Shown here piece after piece: positions 11,267-21,700 of a stretch of 64,000 bases of DNA. Each line of letters begins with the position of its first letter. The first letter of the stretch is position 1. This DNA is from Ramazzottius varieornatus (Eukaryota > Tardigrada > Eutardigrada > Parachela > Ramazzottiidae), in contig BDGG01000001.1 of assembly GCA_001949185.1 (NCBI GenBank), forward strand, positions 1,360,263 to 1,424,262, written 5' to 3'. The notes under the pieces are model-generated. The model ran no database searches. It saw nothing but the letters and a program-made list of their open reading frames with translations, and was not told where the DNA came from. A program made the translations under genes and the position numbers.

Positions 11267-13098
11267 TTAGTTGGACATCATAGTCTGCAAAATCCACTCA
11301 ATAACGTAGCTGACTCGTCCGTATACACCGGGATAGTTAGCTTGCGCGCATCCTCTGCGAAGTTGAAGACAATATTAAGTTGGTCAACCATGGCATTCAA
11401 ACAGTAGGTAACGTACCGTCCAAAGGAGACGACACCACAGAGCTTCCATTTTCCTTCGGCATCCTCCTGGGCGAGTGGACCACCAGAATCGCTGTGACAG
11501 CTATCCTTGCCAGGTCGAGCGGCGCAGATCATGTCGGGTGTGATGGAGCCTGGGTATCGCGAAGAACAGTACTCCTGGGTGGTTACATCAACGTAGGCTT
11601 GCACGAGGTTGTTGACGCGAGCTGTGTCGTAGTTAGGGTCGTCATCCTTGGCCAGTAATCCCGCTTCGGCATCCTTGATGTTTTTGATGTATTCACCAAA
11701 GTTTTCCAGGGACGAAACACCGGAGCGAGCAGGCCTCACCCTTCCCCATCCGCTGACCAATGCTGTCGTGTTGGCACGACAGTCGGATTCATCGGCCAAG
11801 CATATGGCTCCTACGTGAGGTCCATATTCGAGCATCTGAAACGAGCAGGTCGGTTAGTTGTTCCGTAATTTAGCTCCTCCAACAAGGCGTCACATAACCT
11901 ACGCCATTAATTTTCAGGAGGCAGAAGTCGTTTGACTTGGACGCGGGTCGTTGATAGTTGGGATGCAAGATGAGCTTCTCCAAGGTGTATGTCTTGGCGT
12001 AAACCTCGTTGGTAGAACCCAGAACGTGAACACCAGCTCGGACTTTATAGTTGGAGGGAATGGGTGCGTACACCTTGCAACAATGGGCGGCCGGCATCAC
12101 CCATTGTGGGCTTATCTGTCACGGGGAATCGAGAATTACCTAAGGTTGCGTACATCGTCAAATCTACAGAAAAGAAAGCGTATCGTACGTCTATGAAGCC
12201 AGCGAAAATTGCGATCCAGAAGAGCTCAGCATCGCCACTTGCCAAGGAAGGGAGTGTGGGGTAGCTTCTACTCCTCCAACGATGCGGTCCAATTTACCGC
12301 TCGCTCGATCCGAAACGACACCGCGGAAACGCAGCACGCTTTTGTCCTCCTTGGGCGGGATAGCGGTGGCGCCACATTCGCCCGAACAGATTGCGCCTTT
12401 GTCCGAACCATCGGGGCAGTCAGCGCTACCGTCGCAGTATTGGTCAGGGCGGATGCAGACGCTGTCGCTTCCGGAACACAGGTTAGATCCGGCCTCAAAC
12501 TGGATCTAGAGATACAAATACTCTTGAACGGCTATTCCCGTGAGGGTTTATTTTCCGAGTGCACAGGAACCGATGTAAAGAAGATATAGTCACCTGCGAA
12601 GCTGAGTCCGAATCCGCGTTTGGTGATGGAAGAATCAGTGCGGAACACAACTTTCTGAAAGCCAAGTGGATATTAACTTATGGCGGTCTGTATCTGATGG
12701 GAATAATCATGGGTCAGAGGCAGTGGCAAAAGGTCACGTACCACTCGGGTGCTGCTGGCCACCAGTCCCTGCGGACCAGCTTCACCGCAGAACTTGCCCA
12801 GTAAAACATCGGCTCTATTAGAGTTCACTTGGAAGATGGATACGTAGTCGAAGCCGCAGCTGACACCCTCTAGCGAGAAAGCGACAGAATTGACCTCGAT
12901 AGCCAGCTTGGCAGAGTTGGGGGAGTTGACGTTCCATTGGCAGTTGGCGTTGTTGGGGTAGTCGTCGTTGCCGTAGTTGGGCGACTCGATGTAGGCCTTT
13001 TCTCCTGGAGTGACTTCGACGCTCAGAGCTCCGTTGGGGGCGCACTGGGCGCTGACGTATGCCACACAGGCCGTCAACACGAGAGACTTTAGCAACAT
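11267..13098 (-). CDS. Secreted CUB - LDL-receptor class A - trypsin-like serine protease, with unresolved junctions
   Basis: Modular secreted protease. Start ATG at 13098 gives signal peptide MLLKSLVLTACVAYVSA. Exon 12742-13098 plus 12594-12654 encode a CUB domain ending RGFGLSFAG. An exon from 12505 encodes an LDLa module (CIRPDQYCDGSADCPDGSD) and the activation site R-IVGGVEATPHSLPWQV. Exons 11903-12115, 11417-11835 and 11267-11354 encode the catalytic domain: His in AAHCC, Asp in NDFCLL, Ser in DSGGP, and the Asp of KDSC that marks trypsin-like specificity. The last three exons join in phase. Two joins do not: CUB to LDLa (phase 1 against phase 0), and the segment after the activation site, which reaches a TAG where CGGS is expected. 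Either splicing is unusual, or the gene is damaged, or the assembly has indels. Confidence 0.75.
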
Positions 13099-13168
13099 GG
13101 TCAAGCCGCCGAAACGACGCCGAAGATCAGCTGGCAGGAATCAGCGGCAGTAAACTATGCCGGTAACG

Positions 13169-13177
13169 GTTTTATAG
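13169..13177 (-). promoter_or_regulatory. TATA box of the CUB-trypsin gene
   Basis: Minus strand reads CTATAAAAC about 70 bases upstream of the ATG at 13098, the spacing expected for a TATA element with a short 5' UTR. Prediction from sequence only. Confidence 0.55.
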
Positions 13178-13728
13178 TACTGGGGAATACAAGTTCTCTG
13201 CTTGCCCCCTGGAGTATCTGGTACGGTAGTACCGGTACCACCAGGAAGCGACAAATGGTACAACTTGCCCGTTCTGTGCAGATGATAGTGCACAATGGGA
13301 GGTTGGAAGGACGACCGCTATCGTTACTGGAGCGGCTGGTACGTACCGGTCTGCCTGCATGTGATGGCAGATTAGTGCAATGTTATCAGGCGAATTAGCT
13401 TGGATGCTGGTACGACCTACCGCCGCCCCAGATGGTACGGTATAGCCTTGTTCTTCGGTCTTCTTGCTGCTGCATAATAGTGATTCGAAAATGCTCATTT
13501 GTCTGGAACGGAATCTTGGTTCTACTGTCTTTCCTGCTCGGGCTTTGTTTGATCGTCTTTATGTTCAGCCGAGCAACCAACTGCCGTACGGAAGAACGAA
13601 GAGGTACAAGACAAGCACAGCAGATTACTGTCACAAGAGACACGTGGACAGGATGTTAGCATGCATGGTTTCAGAAATAGCTGATGACTGAGAGTATTAA
13701 GGTTCGAACTTCGCCGAAAATTGTAAGT

Positions 13729-14508
13729 TCACCCCGGGAACGGCCGGCTGCATTCAAAAGCGCATGTCGTATCGGCTACACTTTTTCCGTTATAAGCACA
13801 ACCGGCGGGCGGTGGGCCCCGCTCCCTTGTGCAGAACGCAATCTGCAGTTCAGCCGTCCCGTCACTACAGTCTATGCCGCACGTCAGCGTTGTAGGATCA
13901 GGCTCTCCATTACCGTTATACACGCAGCCGGCTGGAGCTGGACCGCGTAACTGGACGCACTTGGCAATCTGTGATTGACTTGGTGTGGGGGCCACCGTCG
14001 GCACCACCGTCATCGGACCAGTAATTGTCTCAGCCGTTGTAATGGGCGTAGACATCGGTGACATAGTTGATGGTGGCGTGAAGAGGTAGTAGGAATCCCC
14101 CACGAAGTTGTCCCTGACGCTTTGGTCGTCGACGGTGAAATCTGAAGTTAAGTAGGGAGGATTTACAGCATTGAACGTTCCCAGAAAGGGTGACGGCTGA
14201 AAGTCGCTTGAGATGCCAGAACAGTCCAGGATGCAGCTGAGCACCCGATTTGTGGATGGGTCGACGACAGATGGCGTGTACGCGCAGCCACTGGGAGGAT
14301 TGACGCCAGAGAGGGCAGTACAGATAACGTTAGCGGAGGTGGATTGTTGCGGAAGGTTCGCGGTGTACTGGAAAACAACAGGGTTTATCAGGGAATTTTG
14401 GCTCGGAAGAGCGGCTTGGCGAACATGACGTAACAATGGAATATTTTGTGCTTCAAGTGGTGCACCTGCAGCCGACGCTAGAAACAGTAATAATACAGCG
14501 AGTGTCAT
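13729..14508 (-). CDS. Secreted cysteine-repeat protein, unrecognised family
   Basis: Single-exon frame of 259 residues with a signal peptide (MTLAVLLLFLASAAG) and an R-x-x-R at 27-30 that may be a propeptide cleavage site. Three units share a cysteine pattern: residues 63-96, 184-214 and 226-253. Each reads C, then about 8-10 residues, P-x-G-C-x-Y, a variable loop, and C-x2-[DE]-C. Units 2 and 3 contain LRGPAPAGCVYNG and ERGPPPAGCAYNG. Units 1 and 2 are separated by a Thr/Ser/Pro-rich linker (about 140-180) likely to be O-glycosylated. I do not recognise the family; a matrix, cuticle or mucin-like role would be a guess. Confidence 0.75.
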   Translation of the reverse strand: MTLAVLLLFLASAAGAPLEAQNIPLLRHVRQAALPSQNSLINPVVFQYTANLPQQSTSANVICTALSGVNPPSGCAYTPSVVDPSTNRVLSCILDCSGISSDFQPSPFLGTFNAVNPPYLTSDFTVDDQSVRDNFVGDSYYLFTPPSTMSPMSTPITTAETITGPMTVVPTVAPTPSQSQIAKCVQLRGPAPAGCVYNGNGEPDPTTLTCGIDCSDGTAELQIAFCTRERGPPPAGCAYNGKSVADTTCAFECSRPFPG

Positions 14509-14611
14509 GATACGTTAACGGGTAACAACAAAAAGAAATTGGAATCTATTCGCTCTAAGGTGTAAACATTCGAGGACAACGAAAACACACAGTCGGCGAT
14601 CGACTTGCAAT

Positions 14612-14621
14612 GTTTATAAAA
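14612..14621 (-). promoter_or_regulatory. Possible TATA box of the cysteine-repeat gene
   Basis: Minus strand reads TTTATAAACA about 105 bases upstream of the ATG at 14508. Spacing is acceptable for a short 5' UTR. Prediction only. Confidence 0.45.
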
Positions 14622-14670
14622 CAAACAAAGCAGTCCTCAACGGAACTGGGATGTCGGACAAAATTTTCTA

Positions 14671-15216
14671 CGTTTCTCCAATAAAACAGCTAATAACACA
14701 ACGCAACAGTAAACAAAACAACCACGCGAATAAGCTTATGATTAGAAAATAAGCACAGCTTATTTGTTCTAAATTTGGTTTAAAACTCTTTTCGCCCTAA
14801 AATACGATATTAATAGGGGAACGAAGGTGGGAAACGGCTGGCGATATGGAAGCTTGCATACAGTTCGCAAGACTCCCAGCGGAGGTTAGTAATTGATAAC
14901 GAAGACCCACAGAAAATGAAGGGAAGGTGGGCGGAAAAATGCGAGGGGCTCGCAGAATGAAGAATGGATTGAGAGATGGCTTGGTCATCGATGGTCATGG
15001 TCAAATAACGCTAACTCGAACGCTCACATGGAATGCGTCCTGAGGAAAAATATGAGAAGAAAACTCGAAGAAGGAGGATGAAATCGCTCCACAGTTAACA
15101 CTTAACCGCAAATAAGCTGTGCTTATTTTCTAAACATAAGCTTATTCGCGTGGTTATTTGCGTGGTTGTTTTGTTTACTGTTGCGTTGTGTTAGTTGCTG
15201 TTTTTTCGGAGAAACG
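14671..15216. mobile_element. Inverted-repeat element with about 105-bp arms
   Basis: Arms at about 14671-14775 and 15109-15216 are reverse complements. Both contain CACAACGCAACAGTAAAC, AAACAACCACGCGAATAAGC and AGAAAATAAGCACAGC. The right arm has an extra short ACCACGC repeat. The interior (about 330 bp) has no supported gene. A non-autonomous DNA transposon is the likely identity. Confidence 0.8.
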
Positions 15217-15734
15217 GAGCGACGACATGAAGTGAGATCGTTGACTTTCTCTTTCCAGACTATTCAAAAAAAGGAGCAAAACCGAGATGGTAAACTTAAT
15301 TACTCATATGAGTGATAGCAAGAAATGAGAACAAAGCGCGTTGCAGCACTGAATGGGGTACTACGGTACAACGTTGAATCAATACTACAGTATATAAGAG
15401 ATGGTAACGGTAAGCGCACGCTGGGACGAAGACCGGTGACTGCGTGATTTCGTCGGACAGAACAATATAGACCTTTTTTTGCACCAAGATTTTACTGTGC
15501 ATGTTTTAACAGAGTACAGCTCTTGTTTTCTCCGGCCTGTTCTGAGGGAAAAGAGGCGGAAAAACGAATATCAGATCCTCCGATATGGGTTTGCGTTTTT
15601 CTGACGTACAGCTTTGAAAAACCATACATTTGTTTTGGGTCAAAAGTTTAGTCTGATTTCTTTTTTTGTAACATAGGCCATGCCACGTATGCTCCCTTCA
15701 AACGCCTGCGTGGAATTCCCGATCGCGCTTTCAG

Positions 15735-15950
15735 TTACTGTACTCCCGCGATACACACGCCATACTCGTACGTACGTCAGGAATGTGCACCTCCCGGGGG
15801 CAGAAAATTAGAACTTTATTGAATCAATAATCAGTCGAAAAGCTGTACTCTAAAGAGGAATCTTCCGCCACTTCGTCACTTTTTTACTTGCAGTACTACT
15901 TTTCCTAATACAGAGGGAAGTATGGCGTGTGTATCGCGGGAGTACAGTAA
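15735..15950. mobile_element. 216-bp element with perfect 32-bp inverted ends
   Basis: 15735-15766 and 15919-15950 are exact 32-base reverse complements, beginning TTACTGTACTCCCGCG at the left outer edge. The interior is about 150 bp and non-coding. Perfect ends suggest a recent MITE insertion. The outermost bases (TTA...TAA) could be part of the repeat or of the target site. Confidence 0.75.
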
Positions 15951-17048
15951 TTTATAGAAACGGTTTTTCTTGGTGCCCATTTCTGTGATCTCTAACTTTT
16001 TTCAGAAGAGGAAAGGCTGTGGCCTATCCGAACCCGTAACAACTACGCAAACAACCATGTGTGAGAGCTCAAAGATCGTGCTGTCAAAGAGCTGTTTCGG
16101 CTTTCTCTTAGAACCTTGGCTGCGAAGAACAGCCAGGTCGTATCAATAATAACTTGATCCCCTCCCCGTCAGAAAGTATAGGTGCATGACACAGAAACGT
16201 GTGCCATGCATCCATGGAGAAAGCGAAAATTTTGAAACCTCGACCCGTAAACGATAAGGCCTGGGTATACCATGAAAGTCACCACTAATTGGGTATCTGC
16301 ATACGAGAACGCGTGCATAGTGTTTTTCCTCCGAATCGGTCTTTTATGATATCAGGTTCTTTTGAACACTAAACTGTACCATACTTTGCATTTGCTACCA
16401 TTCGCTACCAAAATGAACGTTGTACCAATGTCCGAAAAATTTAAGGGTTCGAATCGAAAATGCAGAGGTCTAGTCCAGCCAGTCTTAGCGTAAGTAGCGT
16501 GCGATTTCTGGAGACCCGCACGTGCAACTGCCTGTACATTGGCTTGTTTCCAACACCTTTCTCTTGATTGATTGATTGATTAAGTAGACGTGTGCAGCAC
16601 GCTGCACAGCGTGTGTGCGCGGATCAGCCCCATGGCTGTCACTTTCGGAGCTTTCAGAGATATGTGCGTAACTTCTTTGCCTTTGGTCGGATAAGCTTTC
16701 TGCAAACGAATCCAGGTTCCGGGATGTCTGCTTAATGATGGCAGACACGCGCATCAAAAACTTGTCGGGGGAGGAAACACGAATACTCGATTCCTGAACA
16801 ATTTGGTCCGACACCTTTGGACGCGGTCTTGTATGCAGAAACCCACTTGTTCTCATCGATCGAGTGAGGAAACATAAGCAAAGCAAATTCAAGGCCTCTG
16901 TCTTCAAGAGTTTTTTTACCTTTTTTTTATAGCCCAAGCCATACAGCACAAGCCAGTCACTCATTCCTAAGAAAAGAATAAGTGTCTTTTAGCACAAAAA
17001 CGCGAAGCCCTAGTCAATATTGAGCGCTGCTTCTTCCCCAGGGATGAG

Positions 17049-17499
17049 CAGTTTTGGAGCGGCGTAGCGCTTTTGGACCAGTTTTTCGCTTCGCTACGCT
17101 GTACAGCGAAACTATAGCGGAACTGGGCACACCCAGATCTATCCAGAGGAAGCGATAATTGAGCTATAGCGGAAATAGCGGAATTTGAGCCAAAACCGGT
17201 GAAAAACTGGGTCCTCATTGAATATTCATCACGTGAAATTCGAGTTTATCGGACTTTTAAACATGTCTGATCTTGTTTCGAGCTTCAAATCAACAAGCCC
17301 TTACTGTGCTAATCAGTTTCTGTTATGGAAAAACAGCCGAAAATCAATACTTTTTCTTGCACACAAGGAAATTTTCTGTAGCGGTAGCAAAGCGGATAGC
17401 GGACTTTTATGTCCCATAGCCGGTCATAGCGAAGCGCTCCAGCGTCATTAAAGCGGTAGCGAAGCGGACAGAATCAAACCGCATAACTGTTCATCCCTG
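17049..17499. mobile_element. hAT-like non-autonomous element with 8-bp target-site duplication
   Basis: The left end reads CAGGGATGAGCAGTT; the right end is its reverse complement with one change (AACTGTTCATCCCTG). CAGGGATG ends are typical of hAT elements. Flanks are TTCTTCCC at 17041-17048 and TCCTTCCC at 17500-17507, an 8-bp duplication with one mismatch, which is hAT-like. Inside both ends are many copies of TAGCGGAA and GCGAAGCG-type motifs in both orientations, possibly subterminal transposase-binding repeats. No transposase frame is present. Confidence 0.8.
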
Positions 17500-17507
17500 T
17501 CCTTCCC

Positions 17508-18777
17508 TCGTTTGTCCTATTTTCTCTTCTCAGTGGTTCGCTTCGATCGTGGTTGTGAAAAATTGTAGAGAGCTTTGGGTTCATGTTGAGGACCATAGAA
17601 ACTAAATAAGTTGCTCTGCGTTGCCAAAAACGGTTAGCGAAAGAGTGCTTTCAGAAAACTTAAAGTAACGTTAGACCTGATAGAAAATGATCACGGAACT
17701 CTGGATTCGTGAATCCACCAACTTCCGTAACAGCACCGATAGCGAACCGGTGCGCCACCTGCTGGCAAAGCCTTTGGCGCGACGCTGGGCACTTGGATAA
17801 TACGGAGGAGGAAATTTGTCTGGGCGGTCCATTTCCAAGATGGACTTTGAATTACAACCGTTTGCAGCAATAGCCCATCGTGATCGCGGCAGGAGATGGA
17901 AAGGAAGTTTGGGGCCGATTGAGTTAAATGTAGCGAGACAAAGCTTTCTTGGACTGTGTCTTCAAGACGTACTTGCATCGATTTCCATCGACTATCTTGT
18001 ACTTCTTCCCTCCTCCTTATCCTTCTCTCGTCTCACTCTCTCTCGTCTTTTGTCCCACATACCGAAGAAGACACCCCACAGTCTCCATTCCACATTATCC
18101 ACAATCTATTCGTGTTTCACTGCCAATTTCCTAAAACGCTGTGATATCCTTCCATTCATGGCAGTCTAGCCAAAGGTCTAACATTCATTGGATTCCCTTC
18201 GCATCATACCCTTACTCGGACCTGTGTCCTTTTTCCATCGAAACATCTCCAAGATAACCCAATGTTCTACTCCATATTCTGTGCGGACTTTGGAACGGAT
18301 TCTTCAGCTGCTTTCGGCTAGAATTGTACGGGAATGATCTTGTCCAGATTGCTTGGGTTCTGAAGGAGCTATAAATCATTTGGGTGGCTTGTGGATTGTT
18401 TTGACAGTGCAAGGGAATTCAAGTTGGGGAAAGCCAGCTTGGGGTGATCTTATATTGATTCAGCGTATTTATTTGGACTGTACTGCAGTGCTTTACTGCG
18501 CTTTAGCGGCTTCGCACTTGATCTTTTCTTGATCTTTGACGTTTATCGATAATGCGCGACTTTTGATTATCGGTGAGCTGCAAAGCTACACTGCGGAAAC
18601 ACATTGGTAAGCCCTCTTTCGTGTATCGTAACGTAGGAAAAAAACCTGAATGTGCATCGAAGCATTTGAGTAACATCCCTACCTCACGTATCTCAGAATC
18701 CAGAGGGAAATGAATTGTTGCTCTACGTAGACATAATCGTTGCAAATTTGACACTTCTTTTTGATTTTTCTGTAGGG
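17508..18777. other. Gene-poor stretch upstream of laminin gamma
   Basis: Contains a pyrimidine-rich run near 18000-18060 and open frames with no recognisable domain. A TTTTTCTGTAG just before 18776 could be the acceptor of a 5' UTR intron of the laminin gene, in which case the promoter lies within or beyond this stretch. Confidence 0.35.
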
Positions 18778-21700
18778 ATGAAGTGGAACATGGATAGCCG
18801 GAGCTTATGGACGATATGGCTCCGGATGCTGTCCTCGACGACGCTCTTGCTTGCTCAACAGCAGCCTTATCCATACCCGTCGCAAGCTCAATCTCAAGCT
18901 CAGCCATATTCACATCCCTATCCTCAAACTCCGGCTCATCCACAGACTCCCGTTGACACATACGGACTGGATAGGTTCGAGTCCGATGCTTCTCACGAAG
19001 TGGTGCCTTGTTACGACCCCAACACCGGAAGACCTCAAAAGTATATCCCTGCCTGTCAAGGCGCTTTCACGAGTGGACTAAACCATCGCAGCATAACTGG
19101 AAAGAATACGGCTGAATTTGATATAGTGCACGCACGAAGAGAAAGTCCGGATCAGTAAAAAGTCTGGATCAAGCGAAAACAACGGCAACGTGAAATTCAA
19201 CTGTAGAAAATTGTCGAGAATTGTGTGAAACTGAATGCACTTTCCGACAATTTTCAAAGATTGATTCTTACGGTGCTGTCTTTCGCGCTTGGTCCAAACT
19301 TCTTACTGGTCCGGACTTTCTCTTTGTGCGTGTATTCGAAATTTAAAGGAGAAATCGCTTTGATTCAGTCGAGACAACTCCTTCAGATGAGAATGAACCA
19401 CTGCTGTTATTTTACCACGATGATTTCGTGGCGTTGGCAATCCGTTGGACGCTTAAATACACCTACCTATGTATTTTACAGGTGTCAACCGCCATTCGTG
19501 AATGCAGCTTTTAACCTTCCGGTGGAAGCCACCAACACGTGTGGTGATCCTCCACGGGAATACTGTTTCCAGTCAGGAGCGTCAGGCGCGACCAAATCCT
19601 GCGAGATTTGTGACTCGAGGGATCCCGCTCGCGCTCATCCACCCTCTTTCCTGACCGACTTCAACAACAATGACAACACCACATGGTGGCAAAGTGACAC
19701 TATGCAGGAGCAAGTCCAGTATCCCAACATGGTCAACTTGACACTACCCCTCGGTAAGCCCAGTTGTTTCCATTTTCATCTTTTTTCTATTGTTTTGCAC
19801 AACAGACAATACCACCGCGAAGGCTTGTGAAGTGTTTTGAACCAATGGGAATGTGTGAGGAACAGAACTACATTTTGGGAACGATGAACCTTTTCATCAT
19901 TTGAAGGAGAGCAAGTCGAGTATTGGGCAGTTGTTATCGGTGTGAAATCGGAGCCTTCTTGATAATCACGCTGGCTAATCGCAAGATCAACTCATTTCCA
20001 CGTTGAGCCTCTGTTTGTCTTAATGATAAAGGAGAGGTTGTTATCAGATTATACTACAGTTCGAGTGCCAGTTCTAGAGTTTGCTCCCGTGGGAAAGATC
20101 ATTAGCAAACGAGTAAAAAGTATCGAAGCGGAAATTGGCCATCTTTGCAACAAAACAGAAGAAGAATATTTCAAATATTTCAATTTCAAGAATATTAAAA
20201 AAAAGTTTCACACCTTGTTCGTCTTTTCCAGGTAAGGCTTTTGATATTACGTACATCAAACTGAAGTTCCAAACCAGCCGCCCCGAAAGTTTCGCCATCT
20301 ACAAGCGCACAAAAGAAAACGGAGGATGGGTACCTTATCAATATTACAGCGCTACCTGTCGCGGCACTTACGGCTTGCCAGACAGCAATTATATCCGCCG
20401 CGGGGACGAGACCCGAGCCCTATGTACCTCTGAGTTCTCGGATATTTCCCCCATGAACGGTGGGAACATCGCCTTCGCCACCATGGACGCTCGGCCAACC
20501 TCCGTCGAAGACAACCCTGTCATGCAGGAATGGTCAACGGCAACGGACATCAAGATTGTCTTGAACCGACTGAACACATTCGGAGACGAAATCTTCGGCG
20601 ATCCAAACGTCTTGAAGTCGTACTACTATGCCGTCAGTGACTTCGCCGTGGGTGGTCGGTGCAAATGTAATGGACACGCCAAGGAGTGCGTGAAGAGTAC
20701 CGGTTTGGGTCAGGCAGAACGATTGGTATGCCGCTGTGAGCACAACACCGCAGGTGTAGATTGCCAGGAATGCTTGCCTTACTATCAGGACCGACCATGG
20801 GCACCAGCTACCCGCGACAATGCCCAGGAATGCCAAAGTACGAGATATGAAAATCAGTTTTGGCCTTCGAATTAGAGTCGAAAAATTAATGCATTCTCTT
20901 GATATTCCATATCCAAGCAGATCAAATTGCTCACACCAACATAAAAAATAAGGCGTTTTCCTACAATATTCTTTCCATTAAAACCATATACAGATTTAAC
21001 TTTCTGCACTCGCAGTTGGGAGTTCGACAAACCAAATTCGACCAGATTTTTTTCTGAAGTGGCGCATGTTCTCCGTGTAGATGGGTGAAAGCGTGCGTCA
21101 TTTGGCGAACGATCTTGACAAGTTTGTTTGTTTGCCTAGATTCCAATTTACTACCATCGACTGAAATCATAATTTCATCTTTTTTGCAGTGTGTAACTGT
21201 AATGGACTGTCTCAGCGCTGTTTCTTCGACCGGGAGCTGTACGAGCGTACCGGACACGGTGGTCACTGCATCGATTGTTCCGGCAACACCGACGGTCCAC
21301 ACTGCGACCTGTGCAAAGAGAACCACTATCGACGAACGGACGGAAAAGACTGCTTGCCTTGCCAGTGTAACCAGGTGGGAGCCTACAAGTCCCAGTGCAA
21401 CGAAACGGGAGTGTGCGAGTGCAAGCCGGGTGTAGCCGGTAACAAGTGCGACCACTGCGCCGTCAACTTCTTCGAGTTCTCCGTTCGTGGATGTCGTCCT
21501 TGTGGATGCAGTGTGGCTGGCTCGAGAGATAACATACCCAGTTGCACACCTCACACTGGACAGTAAGTTCTAACGTTTCCGATCCAAAACGGTTGTACAC
21601 TGATTCTGATACTGGGATATTCGAATAGGTGCCAGTGTAAGGAGCATGTGGAAGGCCAGAACTGTGACAAATGCAAGCCGGGATACTTCAACCTGGACGA

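Noticed and set aside
16485-16964. A 159-residue open frame on the minus strand starting at an ATG
   Set aside because: No signal peptide, domain or splice-consistent extension. Its N-terminus overlaps an A-rich run and the region is bounded by transposon remnants, so chance is the better explanation.
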